From assembly GCA_964628385.1 (NCBI GenBank), contig CAZVOD010000114.1, positions 1-11,409 on the forward strand: a DNA stretch of 11,409 nucleotides, given 5' to 3'. The notes beneath the pieces are model-generated. The model did not search any database. It was not told the origin of the DNA and was given only the letters and a program-made list of their open reading frames with translations. The position numbers and the translations under genes were made by a program. This document shows positions 1 through 5,952 of the stretch, piece after piece. The DNA is from JANQPA01 sp964628385 (GTDB lineage Bacteria; Bacteroidota; Bacteroidia; Chitinophagales; Saprospiraceae). How positions within the stretch are numbered: position 1 is the stretch's first letter; the number at the start of each line of letters is the position of its first letter.

Positions 1-104
1 TAATCAACAATATTCTATTATACCAATACGTTAGCATTTTTGTATTCAGATAAAAAAAATCGAACGTGAGAAATATATAAATTTTTTTCACTAAATTTAT
101 TAAA

Positions 105-259
105 ACAATGGTGCCTACGCAGGCGCAGCCCCTGATAAAGAGAATTTTATAGCTTTGAGAGGCAAAATTGGGCTTCTCATTATTTCAATGTGAAGCATGC
201 CCTGAGAAAACGGCTTTTTAAGTCAGAGAAAGGTGTCGAAAGGCACCTTTTCTTTTTTT
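105..259 (+). ncRNA. Candidate structured small RNA ending in an intrinsic terminator
   Basis: This stretch is clearly more GC-rich than the AT-rich DNA around it, encodes no plausible protein and ends in an intrinsic terminator. Visible pairings are a GGTGCCT (110-116) that is the exact complement of AGGCACC (241-247) near the 3' end; a competing local hairpin 111-116 with 121-126 around an ACGC loop; AGCCC (127-131) with GGGCT (170-174); ATAAA (135-139) with TTTAT (146-150); and GCTTC (172-176) with GAAGC (192-196). Just upstream, TAAATTTA at 92-99 matches 7 of 8 positions of the Bacteroidetes -7 element, though no TTG sits at the right distance. A length near 150 nt with 5'-3' end closure is compatible with 6S-type RNA, such as the 6S-Flavo family known in this phylum, but I cannot confirm it by sequence motif. 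It could instead be the 3' untranslated end of a gene left of the window. Confidence 0.3.
228..259 (+). terminator. Intrinsic terminator with GAAA tetraloop
   Basis: Nine base pairs (229-237 with 242-250, one T-G wobble) close a C(GAAA)G tetraloop and are followed by a T-rich run from 248 to 259. This is a textbook rho-independent terminator. It ends whatever transcript comes from the left, either the candidate small RNA or a gene outside the window. Confidence 0.8.
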
Positions 260-355
260 ATTCAATTTGTTTTGAAGGAATAGAATAGTAGTAAAAGAAT
301 CAATCTCAAGCTATTTTAATACCTCCGAAATAGGTCTATTATCTTAAATATCCTT

Positions 356-384
356 TTGGAATGTCATGTGACTTTGTAATTTTA
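356..384 (+). promoter_or_regulatory. Promoter for the secreted-protein gene
   Basis: TTG at 356-358 is followed after 18 bp by TAATTTTA at 377-384, which matches 7 of 8 positions of the Bacteroidetes -7 element TAnnTTTG. Transcription would begin near 390, leaving a short leader of about 26 nt before the ATG at 417. No purine-rich ribosome site stands out in that leader, as is usual in this phylum. Confidence 0.45.
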
Positions 385-416
385 ATACGTCAAAAGGAAA
401 ATAAAATTTCAAACTC

Positions 417-1352
417 ATGAGATACCTATTATTATTCATTACTCTAATTAGTATGGTTACGGTCCAGGTAAATGCACAAAGCCAGAACCAGGAAAAAAAG
501 AAAGAAGAAACAAAAGCTACTAAAACATGGGTAGTAAAGGGTGCCCAGGTATTTAACAATAAAGGGCAGGTAAAACCTCAGCAAGCTCAGCCAAAGGTGA
601 TACAATCTGGTGCTGTACAGCCTCAGTCCCCTCGCCCGTCTACTCAGGTGATGACTACCGATCAGGCCCCTGTCATGAATACAATGATAGCCCAGTCGCC
701 CTACGCTGTTAATACTATGCAAATGAGCCAGATGAAAGCTATGGCTGTACAAGAAAAGGCAGAATATATGAGCCAGGGTACCCGTACAGCTTTAGTTGTC
801 AACATTGAAGGGTCGGATAGTAAAACAGCTCAAAAAATCTGGAAAGATTTTGTAAAATCTCAGTATAAAACCACTGTGAAAAAAGTCAAGAAAGAACAGG
901 ATCAAATCGCCGATGACGTCAAGCTGGGGTTACCAGGGCATGGCGGCACTGTAGATATTTATTCCAGAGTTGAAGACAGAGGCAATAATGCCAAGATGAT
1001 GGTTTGGATAGATCTGGGAGGTCAATACCTCAACTCTACCGAGTACCCATCCTGGTATAACTACGCACAGGATATGATGTATGAATATGAGCTGGAGGTA
1101 AAAAGAGAATTGGTAAAGCAAGAGCTGAAAAGCGAGGAGAAGAAATTGAAGAAACTACAAGCTAATTTGAAAAAACTTAGAAAAGCCAATGAGCGCTATC
1201 ACCGGACCATCAAAAAGTCGGAAAAGCAAATAGAAAATGCCAGGTCTGAAATAGAAGCCAATATCGTTGAGCAATTTTCTGCACAAGAAATGATAGAGGC
1301 CCAGATCAGAGCCCTTGAAATGGCAAATGAAAGGTTAAATGGTATAAGATAA
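417..1352 (+). CDS. Secreted Met-rich coiled-coil protein, function unknown
   Basis: I do not recognise a named family, although the central region has the look of a conserved Bacteroidetes protein. Residues 1-20 form a signal peptide (basic MR, hydrophobic core, VNA before Q21), so the protein is exported, probably to the periplasm. Residues 21-118 are low-complexity, rich in Gln, Pro and Met, with about nine Met between 79 and 118, including an MQMSQM patch. Residues 122-222 look folded, with features such as 'KIWKDFVKSQY', 'LPGHGGTVDIYSRVE' and 'WIDLGGQYL'. Residues 224-285 are a strongly charged Lys/Glu coiled coil. There is no cysteine, so it is not a lipoprotein and has no disulfides. 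It has its own promoter and terminator and is therefore probably monocistronic, separate from dnaB downstream. A structural role, an adaptor role or metal binding through the Met cluster are all possible; none is demonstrated. Confidence 0.85.
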   Translation: MRYLLLFITLISMVTVQVNAQSQNQEKKKEETKATKTWVVKGAQVFNNKGQVKPQQAQPKVIQSGAVQPQSPRPSTQVMTTDQAPVMNTMIAQSPYAVNTMQMSQMKAMAVQEKAEYMSQGTRTALVVNIEGSDSKTAQKIWKDFVKSQYKTTVKKVKKEQDQIADDVKLGLPGHGGTVDIYSRVEDRGNNAKMMVWIDLGGQYLNSTEYPSWYNYAQDMMYEYELEVKRELVKQELKSEEKKLKKLQANLKKLRKANERYHRTIKKSEKQIENARSEIEANIVEQFSAQEMIEAQIRALEMANERLNGIR

Positions 1353-1366
1353 ATCAGTAAAAGCAC

Positions 1367-1424
1367 CGTTTCACTTTGCCCATCATTAATTTTATTTGTG
1401 GTGGCAAAGTGAAACGTTTTTTTC
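1367..1424 (+). terminator. Strong intrinsic terminator after the secreted-protein gene
   Basis: CGTTTCACTTTGCC (1367-1380) and its exact reverse complement (1403-1416) form a perfect 14-bp stem around a 22-nt AT-rich loop, followed by seven T from 1417. It lies 14 bp after the stop codon at 1352. The stem is unusually long for a terminator and should insulate dnaB from upstream transcription. Confidence 0.88.
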
Positions 1425-1442
1425 CTTTCGTAATATTGGAGC

Positions 1443-1489
1443 TTATTAGCTAATAAAATATCATCAAAAAAGTGACACTTGATCTGTCA
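1443..1489. repeat. Two small inverted repeats in the gap before dnaB
   Basis: TTATTAGCTAATAA at 1443-1456 is a perfect 14-bp palindrome. TGACA (1473-1477) and TGTCA (1485-1489) form a second inverted repeat with a 7-bp spacer. Both are compatible with operators for dimeric regulators, but short AT-rich palindromes also arise by chance, and neither sits directly on a convincing promoter. Confidence 0.3.
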
Positions 1490-1536
1490 AAAGATATTAA
1501 CAAGCAAGTTTTTCCCAAAAAATGTGTCGACTTTCT

Positions 1537-1708
1537 TTTTCCACATTAACATTGCGGTAATACTAGCCAGCATATTTTTAGAGTTCACCTTGATTTGAAG
1601 CGACTTATGTTAAATTTCCCTTCCTCAAAGCCCCTAAAATTAACATTAAGTTTACAATAGACAGCGTTTCCCACATACATACCCTGTGTTTTCCACAAAT
1701 GTGGAAAA
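1537..1708. promoter_or_regulatory. Cluster of DnaA-box-like 9-mers upstream of dnaB
   Basis: The 9-mer TTTTCCACA, one mismatch from the classical DnaA box TTATCCACA, occurs at 1537-1545 (+), 1689-1697 (+) and, as its reverse complement, at 1700-1708. The last two form a head-to-head pair separated by AA. A weaker version, TTTCCCACA, lies at 1667-1675. The pair ends about 44 bp upstream of the dnaB -7 element, a position suited to regulation of dnaB by DnaA. The surroundings are AT-rich, so a minor or even chromosomal origin is possible, but no dnaA gene is in view. The inverted pair could also simply be a hairpin: it has no directly following T-run, so it is not a good terminator. Confidence 0.4.
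1552..1580 (+). promoter_or_regulatory. Promoter-like site far upstream of dnaB
   Basis: TTG at 1552-1554 is followed after 18 bp by TATTTTTA at 1573-1580 (7 of 8 matches to TAnnTTTG). A start near 1587 would give dnaB a leader of about 200 nt that reads through the paired DnaA-like boxes, or would make a short noncoding transcript. In such AT-rich DNA a 7-of-8 match is weak evidence. Confidence 0.25.
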
Positions 1709-1751
1709 ATCTATTTTTTTAACACACATTCCCTTTCTGCAAATTATCCCT

Positions 1752-1759
1752 TATTTTTG
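1752..1759 (+). promoter_or_regulatory. -7 element of the dnaB promoter
   Basis: TATTTTTG matches the Bacteroidetes -7 consensus TAnnTTTG exactly and lies 31 bp before the dnaB ATG, giving a leader of about 24 nt, similar to the other genes here. No TTG is found at the usual -33 distance, so the promoter may depend on an activator, possibly DnaA bound at the boxes just upstream. Confidence 0.45.
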
Positions 1760-1789
1760 TAAGCAAATTGATTTTTAATACAACATACT

Positions 1790-3313
1790 ATGGCGAATCA
1801 AAATCCAATGGAGAGCAAAAGTGTACCAAGGTTTAGCAATGGAAAAGGCAGAAAGAAAGGAGAAGAGCTCTCGGATTTTGTTTATGGGAAATTACCCCCG
1901 CAGGCCAAAAACCTTGAAGAAGCGGTGCTAGGTGCCATCATGCTAGAGCGAGATGCTCTGACAGTAGTGATGGACATTTTACGCTCAGACAGTTTTTATT
2001 CCAATGCACATCAGGTAATTTTTAAGGCGATGATCCGTTTATTTGAGCGGTCACACCCAATTGATATGCTCACTGTCACGGAGGAGTTGAAGAAAGAAGG
2101 TGACCTGGAAGCAGCAGGTGGTCCCTACTACCTTGTAGAATTAACCAACAAAGTAGCCTCGGCTGCCAATATTGAATACCATGCCCGCCTTATTTCTCAA
2201 AAATTTATACAACGGGAGCTCATTAACACCTCTTCGAAGATTATCAAGATAGCCTACGAAGATACCACTGATGTTTTTGAGCTTTTAGACGATGCCGAGC
2301 AGGGGCTTTTTGCTATTGCCCAGCAAAATATGTCAAGAACGATAGAAAGCATGGGTTCTTTGGCCAGTAAGGCCGTCAAACAGCTGGAAGAACTCAAAAA
2401 TCGTGAAGATGGCCTTACCGGAGTGCCCACTGGCTTTACAGATCTGGACCGGCTCACTTCTGGCTGGCAACCTTCAGATTTGGTTATTATCGCGGCCCGC
2501 CCGGGTATGGGTAAAACCTCTTTGGTATTGTCAATGGCCAAAAATGCTGCCATGGATTTTAAAAAGGGCGTAGCGATCTTCTCGCTGGAAATGTCTAGCT
2601 TGCAGTTGGCTCAACGGATTATTTCCATGGACGCTCAGGTGTCCGGGCACAAGATGCGAAACGGACAATTGGAAGACTACGAATGGGAAAAACTGTACAA
2701 CTCCATAGAACGAGTTAGTGATGCACCTATCTTCATTGATGATACTCCCGGTATTAATATCTTTGAACTTAGAGCAAAATGCAGACGTCTGAAAATGCAG
2801 CATGACATTCAACTGGTTATTATCGATTACCTTCAGCTAATGAGCGGTGGTTCTGATAATCAAAGAGGAAACAGAGAACAAGAGGTGAGTGCTATTTCCA
2901 GAGCTTTAAAGGGGCTGGCAAAAGAATTAAATGTGCCGGTTATATCCCTCTCACAGCTCAGTCGTGCCGTTGAAATTCGCGGCGGATCAAAGCGGCCTCA
3001 ACTGTCAGACCTTAGAGAGTCCGGTTCTATTGAGCAAGACGCAGACCAAGTTGCCTTTATCTACAGGCCGGAGTATTACGATATCCTGGAAGATGAGGAA
3101 GGGATGTCACTCAAAGGGATAGCAGAAGTTATCATGGCCAAAAATCGACATGGTAAGCTGGATACCATCCGCATGAAATTTGAGGCAGAGTATGCCAGGT
3201 TTGCTGACCTTGAAGATCCTGGATTTGACGATCTACCGGGAGATACCTTCAGCCCGACTAATACCATTACCGTGCCGTCCAAGATCAATACGGACGACGA
3301 TATTCCGTTTTAA
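1790..3313 (+). CDS. dnaB: Replicative DNA helicase DnaB
   Basis: DnaB is the hexameric 5'-3' helicase that encircles the lagging-strand template, unwinds the fork and recruits primase. The N-terminal helical domain begins near residue 35 ('LPPQAKNLEEAVLGA') and runs to about 135. The RecA-like motor occupies about 195-470, with Walker A RPGMGKT at 237-243 (K242, T243), Walker B VIIDYLQL with D346, the 'SQLSRAVEIR' segment, 'DLRESGSIEQDADQV', and KNRHGK at 451-456, the region that supplies the arginine finger to the neighbouring subunit. The tail ends in an acidic 'DDDIPF'. At 507 aa the length is normal for Bacteroidetes, and the protein has no intein, an insertion that is frequent in this gene in other bacteria. 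The ATG at 1790 has no Shine-Dalgarno. The next gene follows after 18 bp, so the two are probably cotranscribed. Confidence 0.98.
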   Translation: MANQNPMESKSVPRFSNGKGRKKGEELSDFVYGKLPPQAKNLEEAVLGAIMLERDALTVVMDILRSDSFYSNAHQVIFKAMIRLFERSHPIDMLTVTEELKKEGDLEAAGGPYYLVELTNKVASAANIEYHARLISQKFIQRELINTSSKIIKIAYEDTTDVFELLDDAEQGLFAIAQQNMSRTIESMGSLASKAVKQLEELKNREDGLTGVPTGFTDLDRLTSGWQPSDLVIIAARPGMGKTSLVLSMAKNAAMDFKKGVAIFSLEMSSLQLAQRIISMDAQVSGHKMRNGQLEDYEWEKLYNSIERVSDAPIFIDDTPGINIFELRAKCRRLKMQHDIQLVIIDYLQLMSGGSDNQRGNREQEVSAISRALKGLAKELNVPVISLSQLSRAVEIRGGSKRPQLSDLRESGSIEQDADQVAFIYRPEYYDILEDEEGMSLKGIAEVIMAKNRHGKLDTIRMKFEAEYARFADLEDPGFDDLPGDTFSPTNTITVPSKINTDDDIPF

Positions 3314-3331
3314 ATCATTCTGAAATATTTT

Positions 3332-4177
3332 ATGGCAAAACCTAAAAAGCCTTTTCGAGCCGATAAAAGAGGAAGTAAGCCGCCAAGGGCTCAGCGTATC
3401 CGCTCAGAAAAGGAAGTACGATACTCTGACAATATTAGAAGAAGGCGAGACAGTTCTTCCCCTGGATTGATGCGCCTGAATAAATATGTAGCACACTGCG
3501 GTGTTTGTTCTCGCCGGCAGGCAGCAGAATATGTCAAGGCAGGAAAAATAGAGGTTAACGGCAAGGTAGAGATAGATCCTTCCTATCAGGTACAACCCGA
3601 TGATGAGGTAAAATATGAGGGTAACCCTATTAACCCGGAAGCAAAACCGGTATATATTTTACTCAACAAACCCAAAAATGTCATCACTACCCTAAAAGAT
3701 GAAAAAGGCCGGGTGACGGTAGTCGATCTCATAAAAGACAAGATCAAGGAGCGTATCTTTCCCGTTGGCCGCCTCGACAGGGCCACTACCGGCCTTTTGA
3801 TCCTGACCAATGACGGTAAGCTGGCTCAACGGCTGGCTCATCCCAAGCACAAAGTCAAAAAAGTATACCACGTGGTGCTGGATAAGGCAGTTAGCCAAGA
3901 GCATATCGAAAAAATAAGAAAAGGACTGGAGCTGGAAGACGGCCTTGCCCTGGTAGACGGTGTTGATTATGCAGCAGGGCAACCACAAAACGAAGTAGGT
4001 CTTGAGCTACACATTGGACGGAACCGAATCGTAAGACGAATCTTTGAACACCTGGGCTATCAGGTCAAACGCCTAGACAGGGTGGCTTACGGCGACCTAA
4101 CCAAAAAAGACCTACCCAGAGGCTTTTTCCGGCACCTCACAGAAAAGGAAATTATTATGTTAAAGCATTTTTCATGA
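3332..4177 (+). CDS. rluB: rRNA pseudouridine synthase, RluB/RsuA family
   Basis: The enzyme isomerises a specific uridine of ribosomal RNA to pseudouridine during ribosome assembly. Residues 1-46 are a very basic, disordered tail rich in Lys and Arg, common in Bacteroidetes homologues and likely to aid rRNA binding. Residues 47-103 are an S4 RNA-binding domain ('MRLNKYVAHCGVCSRRQA'). The catalytic domain follows, with PVGRLDRATTGLL and catalytic D149, and GRNRIVRRIFEHLGYQVKRL at 229-248. The 'GLELEDG' and 'RVAYGDL...LPRG' segments resemble RluB (23S rRNA) more than RsuA (16S rRNA), but the target base cannot be read from sequence alone. A shorter form starting at Met47 is conceivable but would lose the tail. 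It lies 18 bp after dnaB with no promoter or terminator between, so it is probably expressed as a dnaB-rluB operon. Confidence 0.88.
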   Translation: MAKPKKPFRADKRGSKPPRAQRIRSEKEVRYSDNIRRRRDSSSPGLMRLNKYVAHCGVCSRRQAAEYVKAGKIEVNGKVEIDPSYQVQPDDEVKYEGNPINPEAKPVYILLNKPKNVITTLKDEKGRVTVVDLIKDKIKERIFPVGRLDRATTGLLILTNDGKLAQRLAHPKHKVKKVYHVVLDKAVSQEHIEKIRKGLELEDGLALVDGVDYAAGQPQNEVGLELHIGRNRIVRRIFEHLGYQVKRLDRVAYGDLTKKDLPRGFFRHLTEKEIIMLKHFS

Positions 4178-4194
4178 GGCAGCGTTTGGGGATA

Positions 4195-5442
4195 TCAGTC
4201 TAATGCTCTCGTTGCTTTGTAATATAATTTGGAGCAGTTTTCTTCTGTAAAAAGCTGATTAGCCATCTCTTTTAAGTCTGCTGCTGTTGTATTTTGATAA
4301 TAGGAAATTTCTTTATTCATGATATCGGCATCTCCCAGCAGTTCGTAGTAGGCCAGATTGATAGCTTTATCAAGGATAGAGATTTCTGAAAACAAAAGCG
4401 CACTTTCTATCTTGTTTTTCACCTTTTGCAGTTCTCTTTCCGGGATCAATTCCATTTTCAGTCTTTCTAATTCAGTGTATATAGCTTGTTCTACTTCATC
4501 AAGGGTATGGCCAGCCGACGGACGAGCTTCCACAACTAAGAGCCCCGGATCAATACTACCGGTTACGTAGCAATCTATATAGGTAGCCAACTCTTTTTTG
4601 CGGATCAACTGCCAGTGCAAACGAGAAGAAGGCCCCGTAGCCAGGACATCGGTGAGCATATCAGCTGTGTAGAATTTATCACTATCCCGACCGGGGATAT
4701 GAAAAGCCAAATACAAAGCATCTACAGGTACATTGGCCTGGTTGATGCGTTGCTGAAGCTTTTTCTGGGGCGGTTCTTTGGGTAGATTGCGCTCGGCAAC
4801 CGGCCCGGGCGGAATATCACCAAACCACTTTTCTATCAGGCCCCTGGCTTTATCATTTTTTACATTACCGGCCAGGGTAAGTATAGCGTTATTGGGGTTA
4901 TAGAATTTTTGATAAAACGCTTTAACGTCTTCAATGGTAGCATCTTCGACATGCCTGGGCAGTTTCCCGATTGTTGGCCAACGATACGGGTGAATCTTGA
5001 ATGCTAGGTCTGATATGTGATGCCAGGCATCTCCGTAGGGCTTATTTAAGCAGCTTTCCTTAAATTCTTCTATGACTACTTTTTGCTGGACGGCCAGCAC
5101 TTCCTCATCAAAATTGAGGTGCAACATTCTATCCGATTCCAGCCACAAGGCCGTCTCTAAGTTTTGAGCTGGCAATATATCGTAGAAGTTGGTAATATCA
5201 TTATTGGTGAAAGCATTATTTTCTCCGCCAGCCATTTGCAGCGGTAAGTCAAAATCAGGGATATTGACAGAGCCCCCAAACATCAAATGCTCAAATAAAT
5301 GGGCAAACCCGGTTTTATCCGGTGACTCATCTCTTGCTCCTACATTGTACAAAACATTGATAGCTACCAACGGCGTACTATCGTCTTCATGTATCACCAC
5401 TTTGAGGCCATTCTGTAACTCAAACCTTGTAAACTCTACCAC
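4195..5442 (-). CDS. M16 family zinc metallopeptidase (GTG start)
   Basis: This is a cytoplasmic insulinase/processing-peptidase-type protease with no signal peptide. The inverted zinc motif HLFEH is at 48-52; the third ligand is expected among the glutamates at 125-129 ('IEEFKE'). The C-terminal half carries R274 and Y288 in 'SSRLHWQLIRKKELATY', the pair that contacts substrate in M16 enzymes. At 415 aa it has the length of one M16B subunit with both catalytic and substrate residues, suggesting a homodimer. The start is GTG at 5442: the frame stays open to 5493 but offers no ATG, homologues begin close to 'VEFxxFxLxNGL', and the promoter at 5476-5506 would put the transcript start inside that extension. 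A nearby ATG at 5452 is out of frame. Many Bacteroidetes pair an active with an inactive M16 gene; no partner is adjacent here. It converges on rluB, with 17 bp between the coding ends. Confidence 0.93.
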   Translation of the reverse strand: MVEFTRFELQNGLKVVIHEDDSTPLVAINVLYNVGARDESPDKTGFAHLFEHLMFGGSVNIPDFDLPLQMAGGENNAFTNNDITNFYDILPAQNLETALWLESDRMLHLNFDEEVLAVQQKVVIEEFKESCLNKPYGDAWHHISDLAFKIHPYRWPTIGKLPRHVEDATIEDVKAFYQKFYNPNNAILTLAGNVKNDKARGLIEKWFGDIPPGPVAERNLPKEPPQKKLQQRINQANVPVDALYLAFHIPGRDSDKFYTADMLTDVLATGPSSRLHWQLIRKKELATYIDCYVTGSIDPGLLVVEARPSAGHTLDEVEQAIYTELERLKMELIPERELQKVKNKIESALLFSEISILDKAINLAYYELLGDADIMNKEISYYQNTTAADLKEMANQLFTEENCSKLYYKATRALD

Positions 5443-5475
5443 TTCTTCGCATTTTTCAATAACAGGAATATCATC

Positions 5476-5506
5476 TAAAAGTATTGTGGGATTTCACCTT
5501 ACGCAA
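5476..5506 (-). promoter_or_regulatory. Promoter of the M16 peptidase gene
   Basis: Read on the minus strand, TTG (5506-5504) is followed after 20 bp by TACTTTTA (5483-5476), 7 of 8 matches to TAnnTTTG. Transcription would start near 5469, giving a leader of about 27 nt to the GTG at 5442, in line with the leaders of other genes in the window. This supports GTG as the true start. Confidence 0.45.
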
Positions 5507-5713
5507 GACTTATTTTGTGGGTACTAACACGAGTAGAAATTGGCTATTCGCCCCACCTGAAATAAGCCTTTTGAATCCACAGCAAATGTAAGTAGGTCTA
5601 TTTACAAATGCACATTTTATTTTGCACTTTGACAATCCCCTTATGCATACACCAAAATACCTGCCATTCAGCATCCTAACTGATTAAAATACACTTCTAA
5701 ATATACTTCTTGT

Positions 5714-5722
5714 TGTGGAAAA
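5714..5722 (-). promoter_or_regulatory. Isolated DnaA-box-like 9-mer
   Basis: TGTGGAAAA is the reverse complement of TTTTCCACA, the same 9-mer that occurs three times before dnaB. It lies in the 510-bp gap, about 30 bp upstream of the perfect -7 element at 5752-5759. On its own it is weak evidence for DnaA binding; its recurrence in a second intergenic region is what makes it notable. Confidence 0.25.
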
Positions 5723-5751
5723 AATATCGTGATACTACTCTAAAAATACGG

Positions 5752-5759
5752 TAGTTTTG
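5752..5759 (+). promoter_or_regulatory. Perfect -7 element before a short terminator-ended segment
   Basis: TAGTTTTG matches the consensus TAnnTTTG exactly. No TTG lies 17-23 bp upstream. The predicted start near 5766 is only a few bases before the GGGGTC hairpin at 5769-5798, so any transcript from here would be either very short or a leader for scpA at 5953. Confidence 0.35.
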
Positions 5760-5765
5760 ACGACG

Positions 5766-5810
5766 ACGGGGGTCAGCCATCTTAGTGAGTGCGGCCCCTT
5801 TCTTTTTTTC
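5766..5810 (+). terminator. Terminator-like hairpin, possible tiny RNA or attenuator
   Basis: GGGGTC (5769-5774) pairs with GGCCCC (5793-5798; one T-G wobble), with a possible GC/GC extension inside an 18-nt loop, and is followed by TTTCTTTTTTT (5799-5809). The shape is that of an intrinsic terminator, but no coding sequence on the plus strand precedes it within this gap. With the -7 element at 5752 it could make an RNA of about 45 nt, or act as a leader attenuator for scpA. There is no B12-box motif, so I do not call a cobalamin riboswitch. Confidence 0.4.
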
Positions 5811-5864
5811 CAAGTCTGATGATAAAGCTCATGATCAATTCGATTGATATTTCCTCAAATTTTC

Positions 5865-5895
5865 TTGTCTAATAATGAAAAAGCGGTTATGTTAA
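5865..5895 (+). promoter_or_regulatory. Weak promoter candidate for scpA
   Basis: TTG at 5865-5867 is followed after 20 bp by TATGTTAA at 5888-5895, only 6 of 8 matches to TAnnTTTG. The predicted leader to the ATG at 5953 would be about 50 nt. It is the best site between the hairpin at 5769-5798 and scpA, but the evidence is slight. The remaining sequence in this gap shows nothing further that I can interpret. Confidence 0.2.
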
Positions 5896-5952
5896 AGGTG
5901 ATCTTTTGGGGCACGGTAATGTCTTGAGGAATTTCACAAAAAACTATTTGCT

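Noticed and set aside
1..37. Minus-strand frame from an ATG at 37 running off the left edge
   Set aside because: Only 12 AT-rich codons are visible, with no motif and no promoter. It cannot be separated from chance.
444..752. Long open frame on the minus strand inside the secreted-protein gene
   Set aside because: It lies fully inside a well-supported gene and its translation is rich in His, Leu and Phe with no recognisable domain. The same applies to the other open frames opposite dnaB, rluB, scpA, uvrC and the ompA-family gene.
1689..1708. Inverted repeat read as a terminator
   Set aside because: The stem is AT-rich and the next T-run begins several bases after it. Matches to a DnaA-box-like 9-mer on both arms give a better explanation.
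1790..3313. Intein in dnaB
   Set aside because: The helicase motifs are continuous and the length is normal, so there is no insertion.
5450..5452. ATG as alternative start of the M16 gene
   Set aside because: It is in a different reading frame from the peptidase.
5819..5872. 17-codon open frame starting ATG at 5819
   Set aside because: Very short, AT-rich and without promoter or conservation evidence. Such frames are expected by chance.
5443..5952. Cobalamin riboswitch before the B12-dependent mutase
   Set aside because: I looked for the B12-box core (GCCACTG-like) and the nested helices expected and did not find them. A riboswitch on a B12-using enzyme would be plausible, but the sequence does not show it.
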